Assembly (NCBI GenBank): GCA_963920705.1
Contig: OY987225.1
Coordinates: forward strand, 16,881,492 to 16,945,491
From: Odiellus spinosus
Lineage: Eukaryota > Arthropoda > Arachnida > Opiliones > Phalangiidae
Length of the DNA: 64,000 bases
Reading direction: 5' to 3'
Positions 46,643 through 56,900 of this stretch are shown in pieces. Each line of letters starts with the position of its first letter. Positions within the stretch are counted from its first letter, which is position 1. The translations under genes were made by a program, and so were the position numbers. The notes under the pieces were generated by a model that worked only from the letters and a program-made list of their open reading frames with translations, did no database searches and was not told where the DNA came from.

Positions 46643-47180
46643 TTAACACTTGAGCATAGGCTGTACTGTGTGATTATCTTTGATAAAGACGAAGTATTTA
46701 GTCTGGGATGGCAAGGAAGACAAGGAATTAAAACGTCGAAGATATGGTAGCAAGTTCCTCTTGGACAAACCAGAAAATATTATAGGCTGAATGTTCCATT
46801 CACAACCCATTGTCGGTAGATGACTGGCAATTTCTTTCGGTATAGTTTTCGTCTGAAGTTCTTGTTTGACGACCATTACTGATATTTCATCATACGAGAG
46901 ATCCCAGTCATTGGAAGAATCCAAGGATGGAGCTGGTCGAGAGGTTATTTTCCAAACCGGCTGACAAGACGTTAGTTTCCACTCCTATGATAAAAAAAAA
47001 TATCTTAAAGACTGAATGTAGACTAGTTTCCATACCGTTAATATTTATACTTGAATAGCTCCTTTTATGTTTAGAATAACGAGGCATATGAAGAACTGTC
47101 GAACTTTTACTGACTGTAGGTATCTCATAAGTCGAGTCCGAAAACACTGTAGGTATCTCATAAGTCGAGTCCGAAAACAC
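46643..47180 (-). pseudogene. Two overlapping short frames, possible captured exons
   Basis: On the minus strand a 90-codon frame (46908-47180) overlaps a 93-codon frame (46643-46924). Between them lies splice-like text: donor AACG|GTATGG near 47032 and a pyrimidine run ending ATCATAG near 46988, so a very short intron is conceivable, but the joined frame still stops after GFFQ. The downstream frame has EWNIQPIIFSGLSKRNLLPYLRR. I recognise no family. The 90-codon frame holds an in-frame 33-bp duplication (repeat STYEIPT). It may be a captured gene fragment or chance. Confidence 0.25.
47115..47180. repeat. 33-bp tandem duplication
   Basis: TGTAGGTATCTCATAAGTCG and its continuation occurs at 47115 and 47148, an exact 33-bp (11-codon) direct duplication. 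Confidence 0.9.
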
Positions 47181-47439
47181 TAACTGCTTGCATGTGTCAA
47201 TTCTTCATAGCCAGGTCGTCTCTTTCTTGTGATAAATGAAAGCCGTGTCCTTGCTCTGTTGACTTCAAATGGTGATGACATTCTGCGCTGGTTGATTATC
47301 TCACTAAAGTTATTAGCGCGTTCTTTCGTCTCCGGGTCTGCTAACGAAGATCACTGAACACGGCTACTTTTGCTTATGAAAATTATCGAAAATGTTTCTT
47401 GGTTTTATAGCGGAGAAACTGAAGCCTATTTTTTTTCAA

Positions 47440-47625
47440 CATCAGATATCCACTTTTTATTCAAAATTGTTGTTTTTTAAACACGGGAAACCTACTGTAC
47501 TTCCGTTCAATTAGAGTTTTCCCGATTATAATTTTTAACATTTTGTATCAATCAGCCTCAGCTTTAGATCTTATGTCGTTTCTATTTTGGATGCCCGTGT
47601 AAACGCACCTTCATTTAAGGTCAAT
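47440..47625 (+). repeat. Paralogue of the Ty3/gypsy 2 insertion locus (empty form)
   Basis: Text CACGGGAAACCTACTGTACTTC..AGAGTTTTC...TTTAACATTTTG...CAGCCTCAGCTT...CCCGTGTAAACGCACCTT aligns with 53680-53759 joined to 58279-58440. It gives the locus without the retrotransposon. Confidence 0.75.
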
Positions 47626-47627
47626 TT

Positions 47628-47760
47628 AATGGGATATTCATGATATAATATAATAGTCAAAATTAAAGGGCTGAAGAGGGCTACCCGAGTAGAAGAACCC
47701 AGTGAATCTAATTTTCAGTTATCGATAAAGATACCATTATCAAAATTAGAATTCAAGCGA
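47628..47760 (+). repeat. Dispersed repeat shared with 19125-19257
   Basis: Same order of motifs as the copy in element I, including AATGGGATATTCATGATATA and GGCTGAAGAGGGCTACCC. Confidence 0.7.
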
Positions 47761-47972
47761 TTGAAAATAGCAATCTTCAGTAAATATTTGGTACAGATAT
47801 AATAAGAATATCTCAATTAAACACTAAATACAACAATTAAATAATTGAAAGGAAAAATTAATTTGTTACCGAGAATAAGTTGAATTCGATGAATTCGAAG
47901 AATCCAAAATTTCATAGAGGGAATTTTTATGTAAACTAGCATGATCAAGAAGTAAATAAATTATAGCTATGT

Positions 47973-48246
47973 ACCCATTTCGCCCAAAATATTTCGCCCA
48001 AAATGATCTATTCCCATTTCGCCCAAGGCATTTTTTGCCCAAAATTATCTATTCCCATTTCGCCCAATCCTACTTTGCCCAATCGCTTTATCATTTGGCC
48101 CTAAATTATCTCTTCCCATTTTGCCCAAAGTAAAAATTCCTTTTCTCAATTCGCCCAATCCCAATTTGCCCAATCGTTTTATCAGTTAGCCTAGAATTAT
48201 CTATTCCCATTTCGCCCAACCCAAAAATGTCTCTTCCCTTTTCGCC
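47973..48246 (+). repeat. TTTCGCCCAA minisatellite, left arm
   Basis: Irregular repeats of CCCATTTCGCCCAA and ATTATCTATTCCCATTTCGC. It is the reverse-complement orientation of the array at 48390-48686. Confidence 0.85.
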
Positions 48247-48315
48247 TAAAACGATTAAAGCTTAAATCTTTTAAAATTTAAAGTCTTAGTAGGCCAATAA
48301 AGTGACTTATTTAAT

Positions 48316-48365
48316 TTAGGTTAGGTTAGGTTAGGTTGGGTTAGGTTAGGTTAGGTTAGGTTGGG
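48316..48365 (+). repeat. Interstitial TTAGG array (10 units)
   Basis: Ten 5-bp units: eight TTAGG and two TTGGG in a 4+1 pattern repeated twice. TTAGG is the arthropod telomere motif. It is flanked by the inverted minisatellite arms, so it is an internal tract and not a chromosome end in this window. Confidence 0.9.
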
Positions 48366-48389
48366 GGAAAAAAGTGGAAAAATGTGACT

Positions 48390-48686
48390 TGGGCAAAATG
48401 AGATTGGTCCAAATCACAATTGGGCGAAACGAGATTGGGCGAGAAGACATTAGGCCAAATGGGAATTGGGCCAAATGGGAATTGGGCCAAATGGGAATTG
48501 GGCCAACGGGAATTGGGCGAAAAGAAATTGGGCGAAAAGAAATTGGGCCAAATGGGATTTGGGCGAAAAGAAATTGGGCGAAATGGGAATTGGGCGAAAT
48601 GAAATTGTGCGAAAAGAAACTGGGCGAAATGGGAATTGGGCGAAATGAAATTGGGCGAAAATAAATTGGGCGAAATGAGGGTAGAC
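48390..48686 (+). repeat. TTGGGCGAAATGGGAA minisatellite, right arm
   Basis: About 17 units of a 16-17 bp repeat (AATTGGGCGAAATGGG and variants with GGCCAAAT). All three forward frames and the reverse stay open because the unit lacks stops, giving spurious repetitive ORFs. Confidence 0.9.
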
Positions 48687-48980
48687 CAAATTATAGATTA
48701 AGCAAGTCTTTCAAGAATTAAAATCAATTAAAAAGAAAAAAAGGTCAAGGTTCCTCTGATAAAACCATATGGGAAATACGGTACTAGAGTATTTGTAAAC
48801 CAAGTAACGCCAATAAGCAAAACTTTATATGCATGACTTCGGAATAGTTGACACAATCCTAAGCAAACCTATTCAATAAACAATAAACACATTTTCTTTC
48901 CGCGTGTGAGGCTAAAACAAGGCTTATGGCGTAAAATTTCGGTTTTTGGTGATACTCGGTCTATAGATACGCAATTAAAT

Positions 48981-49014
48981 GACGGCCGAATCAGTATTTC
49001 GCGCTTATATATGC
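48981..49014 (-). promoter_or_regulatory. Conserved TATA block of the element family
   Basis: On the minus strand CATATATAAGCGCGAAATAC then TGATTCGGCCGTCA. The same block is at 59573-59608 (CATATATAAAAGCGTGAAAT then ACTATTTCGGCCGTCA) in otherwise diverged copies, so a TATA box and downstream start region seem preserved. Confidence 0.5.
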
Positions 49015-49969
49015 GCCGAGAAACGATAAACTAATTAAAAAATTCAATCCCATGATAAAAGAAACACCTACAATTTTAACAACGGTGGCTAAGCTAAAAA
49101 ATTAAATCAATCTATCAAAATTATATACAAGAGTATAGACATTTGTATAAAACTTGTATTAGATTTTCAATCCACCCTGAGTTTGCAGCAAGCCTAAGCC
49201 TAGAGTACCGTTATACCTATGCTTTTTGAACTAAATGGTATCATAACGCTCATTTTTCTTTAAATTTAGGACTATTTCTTAAATATCTTCTAAACTATCT
49301 CCAATTTTAAATTTAATTTTCAACTAAATTATAAATTACATTAAGTGAAACAATTGTAATATTTTTAATTACATTTTAAATTAATATTACGTTTCAATTC
49401 ACCAAAAGATATCTCGGCATAAGGCAACTTTACACTTTACGCTTCCAAAGAGACTATAAAAGCGAATCGAATGCCATTATATAGTATCCGATTGTGGTAA
49501 GCTCTGGTGGACACCCCACCTTATCAAAGCTCAAAGGTTCTGGCATTGAGTGTTCACGTCTCTTGGGGAGAGTGGATGGTTGACGTGGACTAGGGAGGGA
49601 CGCCTCGCTAGTATGGCCCGCTGAGATCGGAAACTGGAGGTTGGACCTTGGTGTGTGGATGGTCGGAGGTGATTATAACAGTGGCTATAATCGCCTTCAG
49701 CTGTCCGGCATCGAGGTTCGACCATGATGTGGATGGTGGAAGGTGATAATATGCAATGGGAGACGTCCGGTTGCATAATATTGCACGACACCTGAAGCTC
49801 AATTTGGCAGCCAGATAATAGGCATTCCCGTTGAACGATAAGAAGGCATGATTACGTCACTAGACTTTTGATCCGATTATTAAGGTCACGTGATATCCGG
49901 TTACACCGGAAATTGTGTACACCGGAAGCCACAAACAGACACACACACAGACTGAACGACGTAAGTAAT

Positions 49970-50001
49970 ACCTCCCCGTGAACTAGTTCATTCGGGGAGG
50001 T
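49970..50001 (-). repeat. Terminal hairpin of element V
   Basis: Minus strand: ACCTCCCC, GA, inner ATGAACTAGTTCAC, GGGGAGGT. The inner palindrome is TGAACTAGTTCA with one A-C mismatch; it differs in sequence from elements II/III but keeps the fold. Confidence 0.85.
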
Positions 50002-50002
50002 A

Positions 50003-51018
50003 AAAAGTCACCCTAACGTGATTCGATAACGAAGCATTTTAATCTGGAGTAAAACGCGCTTCAAGAGAATCTTCAAGCCACAAGGTATCATTACTTAAAC
50101 ATGGAAAAGTACTTTTACGAAAATAGAAGTGACACGAACGTGACTCGAACACGCAGCCTTTTGATCTGGAGTCAAACGCGCTGCCGTTGCGCCATCGGGC
50201 CATGTGTTGTCGGCTCCCTTACATGTAGTTCACATTTATTACTAAAAAATCTAAAAGTACTAATTTTTGAAATAAAAGTCACCCTAACGTGATTCGAAAA
50301 CGCAACCTTTTATAACGGAGTACAACGCGCTACCATAGAGCCTTCATTCCACAAGGCTTCAGCTTCCTTACATGTAGTACGCATTTATTACCTAAAAATC
50401 GAAAAGTACTTTTTTGAAAATAAAAGTGACCCGAACGTGATTCGAAAACGTAGCCTTTTGATCTGGAGCCAAACGCGCTATCATAGCGCCATCGGGCCAT
50501 GGTGTGCCTACTCCCTTACATGTAGTTCACATTTATTACCAAAAAGTCGAAAAGTACTACTTTTTGAAATAAAAATCACCCGAATGTGATTAAAAAACGC
50601 TACCTTTTAATCTGGAGTACAACGCGCTACCATAGAGCCTTCATGCCACAAGGTATTAGCTTCCTTACATGTAGTACGCATTTATTACCTAAAAATCGAA
50701 AAGTTCTTTTTCGAAAATAAAAGTGACCCGAACGTGATTCGAACACGCAGCCTTTTGATCTGGAGTCAAACGCGCTACTGTTGCGACAACGGGTCATGGG
50801 TTGTCAGCTCCATTACATGTAGTTCACATTTATCACAAAAAAATCGAAAAGTACTACTTTTTCGAAAATCATAGTGACCCGAACGTGATTCGAACACGCA
50901 GCCTTTAGATCTGGAGTCAAACGCGCTACCATTGCGCCATCGGGCCATTAGGAATCTTTTTCCTTTCATGTGGTACTCATTTATTATTTAAAAATCGAAG
51001 AGTACTACTTTATGAAAT
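50003..51018 (-). repeat. tRNA-Trp-derived satellite, block 6 (~7 monomers)
   Basis: Seven monomers between two reversed family elements, mostly degenerate: a D-like start, a near-A copy with anticodon-stem or A-box damage at 50130-50201, and B and C classes. It ends TATGAAAT before element VI. Confidence 0.92.
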
Positions 51019-52864
51019 ACAAGTTGGGAAACCAAAATAATACCTCCCCGACAACCAGTACGTGATGTTAACTAACCTAACCTTACCTAAAATATTAAAA
51101 TTTATGGCATTTGTGGAAGACGAAGATTGAAAGCAAAAAGAAATAATATCTCAATTAAACACTAAATATATTAAACCAATAATTCAGATCAAAAATATAC
51201 TTCTTATCAAGATATATTTGAATGCAAAAGAATCAAACTTAATTCAAAGTAAAATTTTGAGAACAAAAAAGTCAGAATTAAGACAACTGAAATTAGCAAC
51301 CTTTGGTAATATGTAAAATAGCCCTTACACGAACAATTTAAGTAAAGCAAATTATCAAATAAACGCCAAATAAGTCAATTAATTAAAATTAAAAATATTA
51401 ATCTTACCACTACCAAATAACGGGCAGAAAACACAGACATCAAGATAACATTAGCAAAATAAATTTTCAACACCGGTAATCCTGAGAACTAGATTCTACA
51501 AAATCTTCTGGAATAATAAATTTATTTTAATCTAAAAAATATAAAATCTTAAAAAAATATATATACAAATAACATATTGATAAACCAATTAAAATTAGAT
51601 GCGAAAAACATTTAATCTCGATATGAGATTAAATACACAAGGTCAAGGTTCTTCTTTTAAAACCATATCAGAATTTTGACGGTTGTAGAGTATTTGTAGA
51701 CCAAGTAACGTGAAAAGGCAAAATGTTATATCAAATTGAACCTATACATGGCTTCAGTATACAACACAAGTTGTGAAACAAACGTTATTTTACGTGACTA
51801 CACACTAGCTAAAACATCACCGAAAATAAACGACAGTAGGCATTAATAACTCTTTTACGAAAACAAAAAATTACTACAGAGAAAAATGAGTCAGAAAAAA
51901 AAACCTTTTGATTTCCAAACTAATATTTCAGTCACAACTCAGTAATAAAAATTAGAGTTCAGGTCAATGAAAATATACCAAAAATGTCCAAACAAATAAT
52001 AAACGCATCAAATAAATGATTCAAATTCAAAATTACTTCCTTACCAATAAATTGTATTCAAACGAATGAAACTTAATTTAAAATTTCAACGAGTCAAATC
52101 TCTAGAGAACAAACTTCGTCGAAGATTTCAAAAGAAATGAAACGATTTTACGTTCAATAAATTAAAATTTAGATAAGCAAGGTCAAGGTCCCTCAGTAAA
52201 ATCATATCGGCGTTAAGAAAACTAGAGTATTTGTAGACCAAGTAACGTCATTAGGCAAAATATTTGATCAAAATCAAGTTATGACCTCGGTATCGTCATA
52301 TAACCGTAAATAAACATATTCAATAAACAATTAACGAATAAGCTTTCCGCATAACACGCTAAACTACGAACTGTGACGTACAATTTCGCTTTTTGGTGCT
52401 ACACGACCTACAGATACCTCATAAGCCTACGTCTAAAAACACGTTTTTTGGTGATAATGCTGTGAGTAAAGAATAGATGTTTCTCTTTTGGCCCTACCAT
52501 AAATTTTTTATATTTTTTTTTTTCTGACAGGGCAGGCCTGAGTAAAAATGTACCAAGTTGTGAAACAAACGTCATTTTACGTGACTCCACACTAGCTAAA
52601 ATGTTACCGGAAATACACGACAGTAGGCATTAAAAGCCTGGTTCTATTATACTTAATTGGGATTAACATTAAATTCATGTATGAAAAAGTGTGAAACTAA
52701 AACTAGCAGTCATCACGAGATCCAATCACGTGATTCTTTTCCTCACTCTGTCTACATTTCACTCTTGGGTCAACCATATCATACATGACTATTAAAACAC
52801 GAGAAATTTCAATGTCAATCCGGTTTAAGAAAGTTCGTCAATTGTTAATTGTGACATAACTAAA

Positions 52865-53391
52865 GCCGGATTCACACAGACCTATTTTCACGCTTTTCAC
52901 GGTCACGCGCGAGGGGCAATGGGCAAACCACTCTTGGAATCAGGTGTACAAACTAAATGGAATCACGCGAATCGATTCGGAATCAGGAGAATCGATACGG
53001 AATCACGCGAATCGATTCGGAATCACGCGAATCGATTCGGAATCAGGAGAATCGATACGGAATCACGCGAATCGATTCGGAATCACGCGAATCGATTCGG
53101 AATCACGAGAATCGATACGGAATCACGCGAATCGATACGGAATCACGCGAATCGATTCGGAATCACGCGAATCGATTCGGAATCACGAGAATCGATTCGG
53201 AATCACGCGAATCACGAATCAATTCGGAATCACGCGAATTGATTCGGAATCACTGACAATCAAATGAATCTGGAATCAGGTGTACAAAATTTTTCTAGAG
53301 TGGTTTGCACCTCGCTCGCGCGTGCTAATGGTACTTCTATGAGTTCACGAGCGTGAAACGCGTAAAAACAGGTCTGTGTGTATCCGCGTTA
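52865..53391. mobile_element. MITE with ~34-bp terminal inverted repeats
   Basis: Ends CGGATTCACACAGACCTATT and, reversed, CGGATACACACAGACCTGTT pair over about 34 bp through ...CGY.TTTCAC with a few mismatches. Further inside, GCAAACCACTCT and AGAGTGGTTTGC are exact inverted repeats near CACGCGCGAGG/CTCGCGCGTG. The centre is an expanded 20-bp minisatellite. No transposase. The target duplication is unclear and I cannot assign the superfamily. Confidence 0.65.
52957..53256 (+). repeat. 20-bp minisatellite (AATCACGCGAATCGATTCGG), ~14 units
   Basis: Tandem 20-bp units with a palindromic GAATCGATTC core; variants replace CGCG with GGAG/CGAG and ATTC with ATAC. It lies at the centre of the MITE. 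It leaves all three forward frames open, so the ORFs there are artefacts. Confidence 0.93.
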
Positions 53392-53759
53392 ACCTGGTTC
53401 GCTCTGCGCATGTACACAATTTCGCACGAAATACATTTGCGAAACGCGCGAAAATTATAAAAAAATTAATTTGAAAATCCGTGCCAGTAATTAAAACCAA
53501 ATACGCCACTGTTTGCAAGTTTGCCAGAAGATTACGATATTTCCCCATACATGAAGCTGATTCTCCCAAGAATATCAAAAAAAATCACATTGATATTTTC
53601 CATGCGTAAAGAGGTTTCCGACTTCAAATTTAGTGGTCTACACATACTCGCGTGCTGGCGAACTCGATTTTACACGTGTCACAAATACACTGGAAACCTA
53701 CTCTACTTCTGTTCGAGGAGAGTTTTCACGACTATCATTTTTCTTAAGTGGTTTAACAT

Positions 53760-53932
53760 TGTAATATTGTGAAAATATTATACTAGGTGGAGCCAGTAGC
53801 TCCACTCCTTAGAAAATCTGTACCTAGCGCGTGACAAGAGGTAAAGGAGTTAGTTCCCACGCGAGAGGGGAAGAATAAAGAATGTTTATAAAAGTGCGGC
53901 CAATTTTCATGGTTTAGGCCCACAACACTACA
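53760..53932 (+). repeat. 5' LTR of Ty3/gypsy element 2 (173 bp)
   Basis: Begins TGTAATATTG and ends CACTACA; standard TG...CA ends. AATAAA at about 53875 and TATAAAA at about 53887 are candidate polyadenylation and promoter signals. Confidence 0.93.
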
Positions 53933-53935
53933 TTT

Positions 53936-53951
53936 TGGCGACGGAGATGGG
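53936..53951 (+). promoter_or_regulatory. Probable primer binding site
   Basis: TGGCGACGGAGATGGG lies 3 nt after the 5' LTR; TGG pairs with a tRNA CCA tail. The tRNA identity is not determined. Confidence 0.6.
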
Positions 53952-53977
53952 ATATTTTCTTTTCGCTTTTCTTCATT

Positions 53978-56900
53978 ATGGCTTCGCTCACTCTACCGTC
54001 GTTCCCGTGTTTTGATCCGCATACTGAATCTACTTCAATGGCCTTGCGCTGGACAAAATGGCTCGCTCGCTTCGCAATTTTTCTTGAAGCAATGGCGGTC
54101 TCAAATGACGCCAGACAACGGGCGCTCCTCCTCCATTTCGCCGGGGAAGAGGTGTATGACATATTTTCTACGCTGCCGGGAACGGGCACGACCTATGCGG
54201 AGGCGGTCGATAAACTCACGGCTTATTTCGCGCCGCAAAAAAACGTCGAGTACGAAATTTACACGTTCAGGCAGGCTACACAAACGCCCACGGAATCGTT
54301 GGATGACTTTCACACCAGATTGAGGAAGTTATCGACTTTTTGCGTTTTTCATGATGTGGATAAAGAAATCAAGTCTCAGATTATTCAAGGTACAACAATG
54401 AATCGTCTCAGAAAAAACGCACTAAGGGATCCAACACTTACACTCGATAAAATGCTAGAAGCTGGCCGATTATATGAGACATCCGAAAAACAAGCTTCTC
54501 AAATGGTGAGAACGGAACATACGGATACCCACCACGCTGAAAAAATCAAGGTGGTTCGGCCACGAAAATCGAGCAACTACGGAAAGGGAACGAACCAAAC
54601 TGTAGCGTCAAATATCAAAAACAACGGAGCTTCAAATAAAAAGTCTACCGATGGTAACTCACGTAAGTGCTATAACTGTGGGCTAGACTGGCCTCACCAA
54701 GGGAAATGCCCAGCCCTGGGAAAGACATGCTCCAATTGCCAAAAGAAGAATCACTTTAAAAGGTGCTGTCAGGGTACGAAATCTAAGAGCACGAACAAGG
54801 TGCAGAGGATCAAGGTTGAAGAGTCCGGTGAAGACTCGGAAGTCGCCACCGCCAGCTTTTTCAGTATTGAAACGGGCATTCAGGAATCACCTAAGACTAC
54901 GATTCATGTCAATGGCAGAGAGTTGGTTATGACGATTGACTCGGGCGCCACAGTAAATGTCATAAGCACGAATACGCACACCCTTCTCAATTTGCCGGTG
55001 TTACAAAAAACAACAATACGTTTGAAAGCTTATGGCTCCGACAGATTCCTACCGGTTTCCGGAAGATGCAAGGTATGGATGAGTAAAGGACATAGGGGAG
55101 TAGAAACCTACCTTTACGTGGTTGATTGCAAAAGTACTCCGTTGCTTGGGTATAAAACGGCAATGGACTTGAAGATTCTACAAGTAATAGGTCAAGTTGA
55201 GTCAAAGGCAACTCAGGGAGATTCTAAGTCCATATGGAAGACTAAATACCCCAAACTATTCAATGGTGTTGGTAAACTAAAGGGCTATAAGGCCCATTTA
55301 CACATTGACGAATCAGTACCGGGAAAAATTCAACCACATCGAAGAATACCTTTTGCTCTGAGAAAGAAAGTCGAACAGGAACTGGAAAAACTCGAAGAAG
55401 CAGATATAATTGAAAAGGTTTCAGGTCCCACGCCATGGGTTTCCCCAATTGTGGTAGCTCCAAAGCTGAAAGAACCAGACGCTATTAGAATGTGTATTGA
55501 TATGCGTGAAGCTAATAAAGCTATCAAACGAGAACGACACATAACGCCTACGGCGGAAGATATCTTGAGTGCCGTTAATGGTTCAGTCATGTTCTCGAAA
55601 ATTGATTTGAATATGGGGTACCACCAAGTAGAATTGGACGAAGCGTCTAGGGTGGTCACGACCTTCACTACACACATGGGACTGAGGCGCTACAAGAGAC
55701 TATTTTTCGGTATATCCTCAGCTGCTGAGCTATTTCAAGACATTATAGCAGAAGTAGTGTCCGGTATTCCGGGCGTTCTTAATGCAAGTGATGACATTCT
55801 AGTTTACGGGCAATCGGTTGATGACCATGACTCGTCACTAAATGCAGTTTTAAAGAGGCTCGAAGAATCTGGGCTTACAGTAAATGAGAAAAAATGTCAA
55901 TTTCGACAAACAAGCCTTCTCTTCTATGGCTTTTGGTTAACGGATAAGGGCGTGTCGGCAGATCCAGCTAAAATTAAAGCGTTTACTGAGCTGCACGCAC
56001 CTTCAACTGTAGAAGAAGTACATAGTCTTCTAGGAATGATACAGTACTGTGGCCGCTTTATTCCTGATCTGGCTACCATTACCTTTCCCATACGTCAACT
56101 ATTGAAAAAAGACTCGAAGTGGGGGTGGACCACAAAGCACCAGGGCGCATTTGACACACTCAAAAAGCTGCTGGCTGACAACATACAATTGTCCTACTTC
56201 AACCCTTCACTTCCAACCAATCTTGTAGTTGATGCTAGTCCAGTTGGACTGGGGGCTCTTCTTAGCCAAGAGAAAGAAAATAAAGAAATCTACATAGTGG
56301 CGTATGCAAGTAAAGCATTGTCGGAGGTAGAAAGACGTTACTCTCAAATTGAAAGAGAGTTGCTGGCAGTTACGTGGGGAATGGAACATTTCCATCTCTT
56401 TGTGTATGGGACAAAATTCATTGTTTACACGGATCACAAGCCGCTAATCCCTATCTTGAAGAAACCACATATGCGCACTTCAGCGAGACTTGAGCGGTTA
56501 TGCCTACGAACGCAACAATATGATTTCGAACTAGTTTATCAGAGAGGAAAAGACAACCCGTCTGATTATCTTTCAAGGCATCCCATACATTCCACGAACC
56601 AAGATGATTTGGAAGAGTATGTAAACTTCGTAGTGAAGCAGGCCACACCAATTGCGTTATCCAATGAAGACATCGTCAGAGCTACTCTCGCTGATGTCAC
56701 ATTAAATGCAATATCGAAAGCACTCCGAAACACCGGGACCAGCGACAAAGCGTGGAATTCTGCCACACTGAGACCGTTCAAACCCGTTCGCCATGAGTTA
56801 TCGGTACACAAGTCGGGTATTGTCCTCAGAGGATCTCGCATAATCATACCCGAAACCTTTCAAGCGCGATGCCTCGAACTGGCCCACGTGGGTCATCAGG

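Larger units (their letters stand above)
46251..50002 (-). mobile_element. Helentron/HINE-like element V (full length, reversed)
   Basis: Reads ACAAGTTGGGAAACC ... CCTCCCCGAC at its left and ends with the terminal hairpin plus GGGGAGGTA at its right, the reverse of element III. Removing it joins GAAAT to AAAAGTC, which rebuilds GAAATAAAAGTC exactly (no duplication). Length 3752 bp. It contains a possible exon remnant, a paralogue of the Ty3/gypsy 2 insertion locus (47440-47625), a dispersed repeat, an inverted pair of minisatellites around TTAGG repeats, and the conserved TATA block. The reversed GACGTCTCC block is at about 49660-49790. Confidence 0.68.

Noticed and set aside
48316..48365. 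A chromosome end
   Set aside because: The TTAGG tract is only 50 bp, interstitial and inside a mobile element.
48374..48689. Frames with repeated GNWAKWELG / FAQFPFAQF
   Set aside because: A stop-free 16-17 bp minisatellite; several overlapping frames on both strands are open at once.
52919..53267. Frames with repeated NHANRFGITRIDSES
   Set aside because: A 20-bp minisatellite; all three forward frames are open, as expected for a repeat without stops.
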